Assembly (NCBI GenBank): GCA_029860075.1
Contig: JAOUBX010000040.1
Location: 1-42,192 of the forward strand
Reading direction: 5' to 3'
Source: Deltaproteobacteria bacterium
GTDB lineage: Bacteria > Desulfobacterota > JADFVX01
DNA length: 42,192 nucleotides
This document shows, in pieces, positions 26,024 to 33,698 of the stretch; positions within the stretch are counted from its first letter, which is position 1, and the number at the start of each line of letters is the position of its first letter. The notes under the pieces are model-generated. The model had not been told where the DNA came from, searched no databases, and saw only the letters and a program-made list of their open reading frames with translations. The position numbers were made by a program, and so were the translations under genes.

Positions 26024-26383
26024 ATGCCCTTTAAGGCGATAATGCGTAATCTTGTGGAGACAATCCCCGGCGCCAGAGGCGCAATATTTGTTGATTGGGA
26101 AGGGGAGGCCGTCGACCAGTACTCCCTTGATGAAGATGTTTATCAGTTGAAAGTGATGGGAGCCTACAAGGGAGTGATTCTCAAGCTCATTAATGAAGCC
26201 CAGAAGACAGTGGGCAGTACGGATATAAATACGGTAACCGTGAAGATGAATAAATACAGCATCGTCCTTTCCCCTGTGAAAGAAGGTTACTACGTAGCCC
26301 TTGTCGTGCAATCGGATACTATAATGAGCCGTGCTGCCTATATGATCAGGAAAAGTGTAAAAGACCTTGCAGCCAATATGTAG
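26024..26383 (+). CDS. Roadblock/LC7-domain protein
   Basis: A 119-residue single-domain Roadblock/LC7 protein: an N-terminal helix, VETIPGARGAIFVDWEGEAV as the first strand pair, a central helix, and strands INTVTVKMNKYSIVLSPV and YYVALVVQ. Such proteins dimerise and often act as GAPs or scaffolds for small Ras-like GTPases (MglB for MglA). No GTPase gene is adjacent. It has a very good GGAGG ribosome-binding site and starts 43 bp after smc, so it is likely cotranscribed. Its partner and role are unknown. Confidence 0.85.
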   Translation: MPFKAIMRNLVETIPGARGAIFVDWEGEAVDQYSLDEDVYQLKVMGAYKGVILKLINEAQKTVGSTDINTVTVKMNKYSIVLSPVKEGYYVALVVQSDTIMSRAAYMIRKSVKDLAANM

Positions 26384-26439
26384 AATAACTTATTGTACCC
26401 CATATTTACCCCTCAAAAAACGATAGCAGTCAAGATAAA

Positions 26440-26862
26440 ATGGAAGAAAGAAATATAGTTTACCTTACCAGGAAGATCGATTTCTGCGCTTCCCACAGGT
26501 ACATTATTGAAGAGTTGTCTCAAGAGGAGAATTTCAGGCTTTTCGGCAAATGCAGTTACCGGCATGGACACGGGCATAATTATTCCCTCGAAGTGACCGT
26601 TAAAGGTGTGACTGATCCGAAGACAGGCATGGTGATTAATCTCTCGGAGCTTGACAGGATATTAAGATCGAAGGTTGTCGACGTGCTGGACCACAAATTC
26701 ATCAATGTCGATGTTCCCTGCTTTGAAAAAAAGATTCCCACGACGGAAAATATTGCTATTTTCATCTGGGATTCCATTGTCGGCACCCTTCATGGCTGTC
26801 AGCTGCACAGGGTCCGTCTTTTTGAAGATCCTTATCTTTTTGCTGAGTATTATGGCGAATAA
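26440..26862 (+). CDS. 6-pyruvoyl-tetrahydropterin synthase family protein, copy 1
   Basis: A 140-residue T-fold enzyme of the PTPS/QueD family. The zinc ligands are His19 (FCASH) and His44/His46, with the catalytic Cys38, in FGKCSYRHGHGHNY. The DH of LDHKF and the Glu near the end (RLFEDP) complete the active site. PTENI-like TTENIAIFIW also matches the animal-type PTPS more closely than E. coli QueD. Possible products are 6-pyruvoyl-tetrahydropterin, 6-carboxy-tetrahydropterin for queuosine, or a folate intermediate; the sequence does not decide. It overlaps its paralogue by 11 bp. Confidence 0.88.
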   Translation: MEERNIVYLTRKIDFCASHRYIIEELSQEENFRLFGKCSYRHGHGHNYSLEVTVKGVTDPKTGMVINLSELDRILRSKVVDVLDHKFINVDVPCFEKKIPTTENIAIFIWDSIVGTLHGCQLHRVRLFEDPYLFAEYYGE

Positions 26863-27265
26863 AAGAATATCTCTTACCCGGGTTTATCGTTTCAGCGCAG
26901 CTCACAGGCTCGCCTCTCCCTATTTTAATGATGATGAAAACAGGAAAATATACGGCAAGTGCAGTCATGCCTCAGGTCATGGCCATAACTATATACTTAG
27001 AGTAACCGTCAAGGGAGAAGTCGATTCGCTGACGGGGATGGTTGCCAATGTAGATGACCTTGATCGCATTGTTAACAGGCATGTCATCGACAAGCTGGAT
27101 CATAAAAACCTCAATGAAGAGTTAAAGGACACCCCCATACTTACTTCAGAGTGTCTTATTAGTGAGATCTGGCGTCTGCTGACACCTTATGTGCAAGACC
27201 CTGCTATTGATAAAATAGAGGTTGAGGAAACGAGAAAAAACCGGTTCAAATATTATGGGCAATAA
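26852..27265 (+). CDS. 6-pyruvoyl-tetrahydropterin synthase family protein, copy 2
   Basis: A 137-residue paralogue of the preceding gene. It keeps His18 (FSAAHRL), Cys37, His43 and His45 (YGKCSHASGHGHNY), LDHKNL and the late Glu (EVEETRKN), so it should be catalytic. It differs in having TSECLISEIW where copy 1 has TTENIAIFIW. ATG at 26852 lies inside the end of copy 1 (11-bp overlap), which implies translational coupling. The frame is open further upstream but would overlap copy 1 by about 190 bp, so the internal ATG is chosen. The pair may form a hetero-oligomer or serve two pterin pathways. Confidence 0.88.
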   Translation: MANKRISLTRVYRFSAAHRLASPYFNDDENRKIYGKCSHASGHGHNYILRVTVKGEVDSLTGMVANVDDLDRIVNRHVIDKLDHKNLNEELKDTPILTSECLISEIWRLLTPYVQDPAIDKIEVEETRKNRFKYYGQ

Positions 27266-27300
27266 AAAAAAAGCTGCTTCGGGATTTTTATAACTATAAA

Positions 27301-27329
27301 TTTGCATTTCCCTGTCATTTTGATATGAT
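27301..27329 (+). promoter_or_regulatory. Sigma-70-like promoter for the lipoprotein gene
   Basis: TTTGCA (27301-27306) with 17-base spacing, or TTGCAT with 16, precedes TATGAT (27324-27329). It lies 49 bp before the lipoprotein ATG. Confidence 0.45.
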
Positions 27330-27377
27330 AGTGTTCCTGTGTGTCTATTTATATGTTAACTGTATGGAGGTAAGGCT

Positions 27378-27890
27378 ATGAGAAAGAGTAAGGTTCTTGT
27401 TTTATTCGTTACAGTAATGGCTTTTGTTCTATCGGGATGCAATAAGGAAGAGGGTAAGGAATTTTACGCTGACGGTTCCCTGAAAGGAAAAGGGACTGTT
27501 CAGGCAGATGGTAAAAAAGAGGGGAAATGGAAGTATTTTTATGGCAATGGACTCATGATGTCCGAAGGGGAGTACCGCGATGGTCATAAAGTAGGCAAAT
27601 GGAAATACTGGAACAAGAACGGCAAGCTTATTACCGTTAGAAACCACAATAAAGAAGAACTGCATGCGACGGAAGCGGCTGGAGCCGAAGAGCCCACCCA
27701 TAAGGCGGAACCTGCTAAAACAAAGAAGCCCGAGGTGGAAGCTCCCAAAGCAGATACGCATGCGGCAGAAGCTCCCGAACCTGTGACAGAGGAAGCTGTT
27801 GCCGGCAAGGCTGAGTCTGAATCTGAGCCGTCAGTTCCTCTTGCAGCAACGATGGATGAGTGGAAGGCAAGAGCTGAGAAAAAGCATTAA
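27378..27890 (+). CDS. MORN-like repeat lipoprotein
   Basis: A 170-residue lipoprotein. The signal peptide ends in the lipobox LSGC with the lipidated Cys at residue 21. Residues ~28-85 hold two to three MORN/YwqK-type repeats (GKKEGKWKYFYGNG, then YRDGHKVGKWKYWNKNGK). The tail from ~95 is a low-complexity Ala/Glu/Pro/Lys linker, ending in WKARAEKKH. Asn22 after the Cys would not act as an Asp-type inner-membrane retention signal, so outer-membrane placement is possible. Function unknown. It is followed by an intrinsic terminator. Confidence 0.8.
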   Translation: MRKSKVLVLFVTVMAFVLSGCNKEEGKEFYADGSLKGKGTVQADGKKEGKWKYFYGNGLMMSEGEYRDGHKVGKWKYWNKNGKLITVRNHNKEELHATEAAGAEEPTHKAEPAKTKKPEVEAPKADTHAAEAPEPVTEEAVAGKAESESEPSVPLAATMDEWKARAEKKH

Positions 27891-27935
27891 TCGGCAGAAT
27901 TAAAGGCTCCCCCTGGAGCAATAGCTATTTATTAT

Positions 27936-27987
27936 AAAGGGCATTTAATCTATGAGCCTAAACACTCATAGCGCCCTTTTTATTTTT
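27936..27987 (+). terminator. Intrinsic terminator after the lipoprotein gene
   Basis: Outer stem AAAGGGC (27936-27942) pairs with GCCCTTT (27973-27979), and inner stem CTATGAG (27950-27956) with CTCATAG (27965-27971). A T-rich tail follows. It ends about 25 bp before the tatA/B start. Confidence 0.8.
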
Positions 27988-28011
27988 TAATAAACTGAGG
28001 AAGAATACATT

Positions 28012-28422
28012 ATGTTTGGCATCGGAATACCGGAATTAATTGTCATCATGGTCATCGCATTAATTGTTATCGGTCCGGAAAAACTCCCCGATATTGCCAA
28101 GACTCTCGGCAAGGCCCTGTCTGAATTCAAGAACGTTGTCGACGGGGTGAAGACGAGCATGGAAGAGGAACAGGAAAATATAGAAAAAAGTATTGATGAA
28201 AAACCTGACCGGGCTTATACCATGAGCCTGGGAGATAAAGAAGAAGCGCTTAAGAAAGATTATAAAGAGGCGCTTTCTCGGGAAGAAAGTAAAAAAGGGG
28301 TTCCTGCAAAGTCAGCCGGAAAAGGTTCCCGAATAAAAAAAGAGAGCGCTTCCGCAAAGGTGGACAGGCCAAAAAAGACAAGAATAAGAAAGGCAAAAGA
28401 TGATGTTGTAAAAGAGGCTTGA
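28012..28422 (+). CDS. Twin-arginine translocase TatA/TatB-type subunit
   Basis: A 136-residue protein with the TatA/B hallmark: an N-terminal membrane helix with Glu8 (FGIGIPELIVIMVIALIVI), the hinge GPEKLP, then an amphipathic helix (DIAKTLGKALSEFKNVVDGV). A long charged, Lys-rich C-terminal tail follows, as in TatB proteins. The length and tail favour TatB, while LGKALSEFK looks TatA-like. No tatC is adjacent in this window. It exports folded proteins across the inner membrane with TatC. Confidence 0.85.
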   Translation: MFGIGIPELIVIMVIALIVIGPEKLPDIAKTLGKALSEFKNVVDGVKTSMEEEQENIEKSIDEKPDRAYTMSLGDKEEALKKDYKEALSREESKKGVPAKSAGKGSRIKKESASAKVDRPKKTRIRKAKDDVVKEA

Positions 28423-28430
28423 TGAGCCTC
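28414..28430 (-). terminator. Possible terminator for the UPF0045 gene
   Basis: GAGGCT and AGCCTC pair over a five-base loop. Read on the minus strand the stem is followed by TTTT. It sits in the last codons of the convergent tatA/B gene. The stem is short, so this is tentative. Confidence 0.35.
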
Positions 28431-28737
28431 ACCTTTCCAGCTTTTTGCCGAGCTTCTTCTCTACACTTGCAATTTTACCCTCAAGGCGCCCTTTTTTCCC
28501 TTGCCTGGCATCCACCTTGATATGGACTGATATTCGGTTGCAGTCTTCACTCATCCTGTCGTAACACTTTTTTACAACACTAAAGACCTCATCCCATTCG
28601 CCTTCCAGGACTGTTCCCATGGGATTTAATTTGTAGGGAAGGCCACTCTCGTCAATAATGTCGAGTGACCGCGCAACGTACTTGCTCAAAGATTCTCCCT
28701 TATCCATAGGGCTCATGCTGAATTCGAGTAAGACCAT
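28429..28737 (-). CDS. MTH1187/UPF0045 family thiamine-binding-type protein
   Basis: A 102-residue ferredoxin-like-fold protein of the MTH1187/YkoF-like UPF0045 family, some members of which bind thiamine or hydroxymethylpyrimidine. Family motifs: LLEFSMSPMDKGESLSKYVA at the N-terminus, LPYKLNPMGTVLEGEWDEVF in the centre, and RISVHIKVDARQGKKGR. Convergent with tatA/B, only 6 bp apart. It has a GGAGG-like ribosome-binding site. Confidence 0.88.
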   Translation of the reverse strand: MVLLEFSMSPMDKGESLSKYVARSLDIIDESGLPYKLNPMGTVLEGEWDEVFSVVKKCYDRMSEDCNRISVHIKVDARQGKKGRLEGKIASVEKKLGKKLER

Positions 28738-28891
28738 GTCAGATAACCTCCCTTAATTCATGTTTCCAAAAGATCAAAACGGATTTTTTAAGAATCGGGC
28801 AATAAGAAAAAAACAAGCCTGGCCGTGATCGTATGTTTATCATAACAAATCAGTGTTGATCTCTGTCTGCTTGAAAGATCAGGATGAGCGA

Positions 28892-29287
28892 CTACTCTAT
28901 GCTGTCGAGTATATTTTTGAAGCAGAGTGCTGTCGCTGTATTACCTGAAATCTCCAGCCTTCTTGAAAAAAAGACATTGTCAGGGTCGACTTTACTCAGG
29001 AGAAGACCGACAAGGACAGGGAATTCACCCTTCATAACGACGTCAGGTTCATCCTTGTGATGCAGTTTGACGGTAATATTTTTATCTTTAACGTAAAGGT
29101 AGAATTTCTGGCCCGTATCGGTCGATTCAAAGAGAAAATAATTATCGTCAATCTCTTCAAGCCTTTCCTTGAATTCGGGGTTGTTTTCCAGCACATGGGC
29201 CAGAAAGAGGCCGAGCCCTGCGCCTTGCATCCATGCGGGGATGAGTTTGAGAGGTTTGCTCGCCATGGTTATTAAATTTTCATTCAT
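28892..29287 (-). CDS. SCP2 sterol-transfer-domain protein (UbiT-like)
   Basis: A 131-residue protein made of a short N-terminal helix and one SCP2-type lipid-binding domain (NPEFKERLEEIDDNYFLFES, then VKLHHKDEPDVVMKGEFPVL, then a C-terminal helix with NTATALCFKNIL). SCP2-domain UbiT proteins assist oxygen-independent ubiquinone synthesis with UbiU/UbiV. No ubiU, ubiV or other quinone gene is present, so this link is only a possibility. The start may be Met1 or Met8. Confidence 0.7.
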   Translation of the reverse strand: MNENLITMASKPLKLIPAWMQGAGLGLFLAHVLENNPEFKERLEEIDDNYFLFESTDTGQKFYLYVKDKNITVKLHHKDEPDVVMKGEFPVLVGLLLSKVDPDNVFFSRRLEISGNTATALCFKNILDSIE

Positions 29288-29368
29288 GCGTGAATTTTAG
29301 CATCCTTCCTGATATTTTGGCAATATCTATGTTGACTGTTAATGATCTTTATAGATAGGACCTTTCTA

Positions 29369-29842
29369 TTATTGCCTGATCTTTACACCTGATTTGTCGG
29401 CAGCCAGAACAATCTTTTCAATATGATCATTTTTTTTGGTAAGATCGCAGAATATTTTTTTAATGTAAGGATCTCCTGTTTCGATGAGTCTGTTATATTT
29501 TTTTTCCACCACTTCCGTTTCAATCATAAATGCAATGGAGAGGGCCTCTTTATGATCGGTTCCTCCTTTTTCAACCCTCTTTTCAAGGGCTTCAATTTCG
29601 CGATAAGATTCTTCCAGTATGCCGGCGCCGAGAATGGCCCCTCCAAAAATATCCGGTTTGAGCCTTACCATAACCGATTCAGCATCAAGAAAAGCTGCAT
29701 GCGCTTCCTCTTCGCTGACAAGCGTTTCCCAGAAGGAAGATGTTTCCTCCTCCTGGCTAAAGGCTTTCCTGAACAGGTCGTAAATATCAGCAATCTTGCG
29801 TTCGATTTTTGCTGCTGTCGTTAAAACTTCCAGTGCTTTCAT
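29369..29842 (-). CDS. Ferritin-like (rubrerythrin-type) four-helix protein
   Basis: A 157-residue all-helical protein resembling the diiron domain of rubrerythrin. Glu14 in helix 1, Glu45-x-x-His48 in helix 2 (SEEEAHAAF) and a Glu pair in helix 3 (MIETEVVEKKY) match the expected ligands. In helix 4 the expected Glu-x-x-His is KKNDHIEK: the His is kept but Lys replaces Glu at the -3 position. There is no rubredoxin domain. It may be a peroxide or iron-handling protein with an altered or mononuclear site. Confidence 0.7.
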   Translation of the reverse strand: MKALEVLTTAAKIERKIADIYDLFRKAFSQEEETSSFWETLVSEEEAHAAFLDAESVMVRLKPDIFGGAILGAGILEESYREIEALEKRVEKGGTDHKEALSIAFMIETEVVEKKYNRLIETGDPYIKKIFCDLTKKNDHIEKIVLAADKSGVKIRQ

Positions 29843-30072
29843 TTTTTTCCGGCGCTTCTTTCTTTTAAAAATCGCAGCTTAATATTTTTCATAAATCTAA
29901 TCAAGATAAAAGTAGTCCTTTATTGTCTTTTGAGAAAACAACCGTGAAAAAGTCTCAAAAAAAGATGCTTTGCTGCCATGAGGACTCATAAAACAACGCT
30001 TCTTAAGCCCTTAACTCTTAATTATAAAGCAGCGCTTGCCAATTTTTACCTCATATGTGTTATAGTTTTGTC

Positions 30073-31935
30073 ATGTTAAAAAAAAATTTATCATTCACTA
30101 TTATTATATTATTTCTATTTGCTCCCTCTCTTGTGTTTGCCTTAACGACGCCGGCAGGTCTTACGCTCGTTCCAGGTGATAAATCAATAGAGGTGAGCTG
30201 GATTGCCAACAGTGACAGCACAACCGATTATTATCTCTACTCAGGCCTTACAGCGGCTAATATCGAACCTCCCCTTATTATTAGCGGACAGGGAAGCAAC
30301 AGCCACACACTTGCTCCCCTCTTGCCCAACACAACCTATTATGTCGCCATATCAGCTTACGATAACTTTGCCAACATTGAAAGCGGACGCTCTCCAGTAC
30401 TTTCGGCAACAACACTCGATAGTGCCGGTCTTTCGGCGCCAACAGGTTTATGGATAGATTCGGCCTTTGGAATTGGAACGACTCATGCCGGTTTCCAATG
30501 GACGGCAAGCAGTGAACCGGATATTTCTTACTATACAATTTATTATGGAACGGCAACGGGAATCTACGATAATTCCCGTTCCACATCAGATACCGCGACA
30601 TTTCTTAATGTAACGGGCCTTTCCCCATCAACAAGGTATTATGTTGCCCTTTCCGTGACGGACTCGTCCCCGGCCGAATCGGCCAGGTCGGCAGAAATTG
30701 TTGTCGATACCCTGCCCGACAGCAATGTTCCCAATGTTCCCGGCACACCGCAGGCGGCTATCAGCGGCAGCGGTGAGATTGAAATAAGCTTTACTGATAA
30801 TAATGAAAATATGGCTGACTTTAGCCACTTTGTGGTGGCTTATGATACGGTAAGCACCTTCTTATCCTTCTCTGCTAATGCGGGCAGTCAGAATTCTTAC
30901 CGACTTGGAGGGCTTACCATCGGATCAGATTATTATTTCGCCGTGAAAGCTGTCGATAGGAGGGGAAATGAAAGCAGTTACTCCGGCACAGGACATATTT
31001 TGGTGGAAGAGGTGAGAGGTTATCTCGATAAGTCGACTATGAAAGAGGGATGTTTTATTGCTACTGCTGTTTTTGGTTCCTATGATCATCCCTTTGTTAA
31101 GGTATTACGTGAATTTCGTGACAGCTATTTAAAAAGTAATGCCCCGGGCAGGAAGTTTATTCATTTTTATTACAAGGAAGGGCCGCAGGCGGCTGCTTAT
31201 GTAAAGAAGAACTTTGTATTTAGAGTGCTCTCCTTTCTTTTTCTCCTTCCTCTCATTATTATGGCTTTTTTACTGGTTAAGCTCGGTCCCCTTGCTGCAA
31301 CTTTTCTCTTCCTTAGCCCTCTTTTATTGAGATACCGGAAATATGCTTTTATGAGCTTTGTTGCATTCTTTCTGTTTTTACCCCAGCCTCAAAATGCTGT
31401 GGCAGGTGAGAATCATACGGTGGGAATGAAGATCGGTTATTTTGAGCCCTCTGATGATGACCAGTCTGAATATTATGATGCAACACCGATGATATCCCTC
31501 TTTTATGACCTCAATATGGCGTCTTTTTTGTCAACAGAACTCTCTGCGGGCTATCTTTACAGGGAAGGGGATGTGCTGACCATTTCAGGCAAAAAAACGG
31601 CTATTGAGAGTGAATTGACCATGGTCCCTCTTTCCCTTTCCATGAAATTTCATTTACCCATAACGGCTTACATTGGAACATATCTCGGTGCAGGCGGGGA
31701 TTATTGGTACTTTAAGGAGAAGAGCAAGGTTTCAGATGAGACTTTAGAGCTTGGTGGTTATCATGGAAAGATTGGTCTTGTTTTGAAAAAACTGCCTAAC
31801 CTTTTTGATGATAAACTTGCACGAAATTTTAAGGTTACCCTTGAAGCCGTTTATTCGAGGATCGATCGCTTTGGAGATAATGAAAGGGATCTTGGTGGGT
31901 GGACTTTTAATGCAGGGGCTTCCATCTCTTTTTAA
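30073..31935 (+). CDS. Fibronectin-III / CFI-box protein fused to an outer-membrane beta-barrel
   Basis: A 620-residue exported protein. ATG at 30073 gives a clean signal peptide (residues 1-23); the frame is open 18 bp further up. Three fibronectin type III domains follow (~24-320; SWIANSDSTTDYYLY, VTGLSPSTRYYVALSV, YYFAVKAVDRRGN). At 327 comes a CFI-box (CFIATAVFGSYDHPFVKVLR ... FRDSYL, FYYKEGP), as in CFI-box-CTERM sorting-type proteins. Then one or two hydrophobic helices (~378-425) and a basic stretch RYRKY. Instead of ending there it continues through a second signal-like stretch (MSFVAFFLFLPQPQNAVAG) into an OmpW/OmpX-like barrel of ~175 residues ending in ISF. The topology is puzzling; it may be a fused gene or may contain an internal start at 31351. 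The next gene encodes TIGR03790. Confidence 0.75.
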   Translation: MLKKNLSFTIIILFLFAPSLVFALTTPAGLTLVPGDKSIEVSWIANSDSTTDYYLYSGLTAANIEPPLIISGQGSNSHTLAPLLPNTTYYVAISAYDNFANIESGRSPVLSATTLDSAGLSAPTGLWIDSAFGIGTTHAGFQWTASSEPDISYYTIYYGTATGIYDNSRSTSDTATFLNVTGLSPSTRYYVALSVTDSSPAESARSAEIVVDTLPDSNVPNVPGTPQAAISGSGEIEISFTDNNENMADFSHFVVAYDTVSTFLSFSANAGSQNSYRLGGLTIGSDYYFAVKAVDRRGNESSYSGTGHILVEEVRGYLDKSTMKEGCFIATAVFGSYDHPFVKVLREFRDSYLKSNAPGRKFIHFYYKEGPQAAAYVKKNFVFRVLSFLFLLPLIIMAFLLVKLGPLAATFLFLSPLLLRYRKYAFMSFVAFFLFLPQPQNAVAGENHTVGMKIGYFEPSDDDQSEYYDATPMISLFYDLNMASFLSTELSAGYLYREGDVLTISGKKTAIESELTMVPLSLSMKFHLPITAYIGTYLGAGGDYWYFKEKSKVSDETLELGGYHGKIGLVLKKLPNLFDDKLARNFKVTLEAVYSRIDRFGDNERDLGGWTFNAGASISF

Positions 31936-32044
31936 TCTCCGGCAGGCGCAATTTATCCCGGCTTGCCGCCATAGAAAATAAATTAATCCGCTTTATGCTC
32001 CGTCAGCTTGCCGGGGAGCCGTTGATGAAGGGAGAAATCTTACT

Positions 32045-33640
32045 ATGAAATATATGCGTTCAATTTTACCGGTCATACTGGTTCTGGTCATGAGTGCTCC
32101 TGCCGGGGCGGAGCTTAAGGCTGAAGATATTATTATTGTCTTTAACCGCAATATGGCCGAGAGCCGGTCTGTGTCGAAATATTACAGTAAAAAGAGAGGT
32201 GTTCCCCCTAAAAATATAGTAGGCGTCAATGTGTCAACATCGGAAAGTATGGGGCGCAGGGAATACGAAAAGAAGCTCCTTCCCCATGTCCGCCCGGCAA
32301 TAGAGAAACTAAAGGCTGAGGGACGAAATCCTGCGGTCCTCCTCGTTTACGGCATACCGCTAAAAATAAAGGAATGGGGCAAGAAAAAGGAAGAGGAGAC
32401 CTTTAAAAAACTGGCGGCAGCCAGGGTGAGAGAATACCAGGAACTCATGCTCAGGATGATTATGGAGGTTGAAACGCTAATTGGGGATAAAAACAATACA
32501 ACTCCCGCAACGGTGGAAGAGGCCATAAAGCGGGGAGACAGGACGACAAAGGAAGCCCTCAGCTTTATCAAAACGCCCTCTGCCGGCAAGAAAGACAGGG
32601 AGAAAAAGATGAAAGTTGCCTCCATAATTTTTCGCCTTACCGGTTTTTCAAGTGTGGCCCGTGAGATAGAGAGAAAGCAGGCAGGCATGGGCCGGAAAGA
32701 TATGGACATAACAGAGATTGACGGCATTGTAAAGTGGAATGCAATTCTTGAACGCCAGTTGAACGAAGTAAGTTTTTATGGCATTTTCCCTGAAAATGCC
32801 GGTCAGGTGGCTACGGCAATCAGGATTACAAGGGGAATTATGGGGGAACTCATTTTCTGGGATAATCTCCTTAAAAAGGGGGATGATGAAATGAATTCAT
32901 CCTCTGTCGACAGCGAATTGACTATGGTCATGGCAGGTCCTTATCAGCTTAACAGGTGGCTTGGCAATCCGCTCAATAAAATATATGACAGCTTGCCGGG
33001 CATTGAGCAATTCAGGGAGAAGGTTGTCATGGTCGGCCGTCTCGATGGCCCCACTGCGAAGAGTGCAAGGCGGCTCGTCGACGATGCTCTGGAGGTTGAA
33101 AAAAAGGGCTTGAAAGGGACTTTTTATATCGATGCCAGGGGGCTTAAGGGAAAAGACAGTTACGGCCGCTACGATAGTCATCTTTATGCCCTCTATGACA
33201 GGGTTAAGAGGAAGAGTAAAATGAAGACGGTCTTTAATGATGAAGAGGGACTTTTCCCGCCAGATTGCTGTAAAGATGCCGCCCTTTACGTGGGCTGGTA
33301 TTCTCTCGGAAAATATGTCGATTCCTTTGACTGGGTAAAGGGGGCCGTTGCATTTCACGTGGCAAGTTCGGAGGCCTCTACATTGAGGAAAAAAGGGAGT
33401 CAGGTATGGGTAAAAAGGATGCTCGAAGAGGGCGTTGCCGCATCGATCGGTCCTGTTTCAGAGCCTTACCTCGATTCATTTCCCTTGCCTCATATTTTCT
33501 TTCCCCTGCTTATGACGGGAAAACATTCCCTCATGGAGGCTTATTACCAAAGCACGCCTTATCTTTCCTGGCGCCAGCTCATCATCGGTGATCCCCTTTA
33601 CAGGCCTTTTAAGGGGGAACCTGCTATCCCCCTGAATTGA
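32045..33640 (+). CDS. TIGR03790 family exported protein
   Basis: A 531-residue protein with a signal peptide (to ~22, cleavage after AGA). The family pattern is clear: IIIVFNRNMAESRSVSKYYS and KRGVPPKNIVGVNVSTSESM at the N-terminus, VLLVYGIPLKIK, MVMAGPYQLNRWLGNPLN, MVGRLDGPTAKSARRLVDDA, YVGWYSLGKYVDSFDW, GPVSEPYLDSFPLPHIFF, and a C-terminal SWRQLIIGDPLYRPF. A charged ~100-residue helical insert (residues ~115-240) carries the extra length. The function is unknown. As I recall, the family occurs almost only in genomes with exosortase. It has a GGGAG ribosome-binding site and lies 109 bp after the CFI-box fusion gene, so the two may work together. Confidence 0.88.
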   Translation: MKYMRSILPVILVLVMSAPAGAELKAEDIIIVFNRNMAESRSVSKYYSKKRGVPPKNIVGVNVSTSESMGRREYEKKLLPHVRPAIEKLKAEGRNPAVLLVYGIPLKIKEWGKKKEEETFKKLAAARVREYQELMLRMIMEVETLIGDKNNTTPATVEEAIKRGDRTTKEALSFIKTPSAGKKDREKKMKVASIIFRLTGFSSVAREIERKQAGMGRKDMDITEIDGIVKWNAILERQLNEVSFYGIFPENAGQVATAIRITRGIMGELIFWDNLLKKGDDEMNSSSVDSELTMVMAGPYQLNRWLGNPLNKIYDSLPGIEQFREKVVMVGRLDGPTAKSARRLVDDALEVEKKGLKGTFYIDARGLKGKDSYGRYDSHLYALYDRVKRKSKMKTVFNDEEGLFPPDCCKDAALYVGWYSLGKYVDSFDWVKGAVAFHVASSEASTLRKKGSQVWVKRMLEEGVAASIGPVSEPYLDSFPLPHIFFPLLMTGKHSLMEAYYQSTPYLSWRQLIIGDPLYRPFKGEPAIPLN

Positions 33641-33698
33641 AAGTTTTAAGTGATGACGCTGTGAATGTCCGAAAGAAAGGGAGGACGCCGGCCTTATG

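Noticed and set aside
26675..26851. Upstream extension of the second PTPS gene
   Set aside because: It lies inside copy 1 in another frame; the internal ATG at 26852 begins the real protein.
31936..32044. Search for a terminator or RNA between the CFI-box fusion and TIGR03790 genes
   Set aside because: There are some C/G runs (GCCGG-type), but no stable stem with a T-tract; the genes may be cotranscribed.
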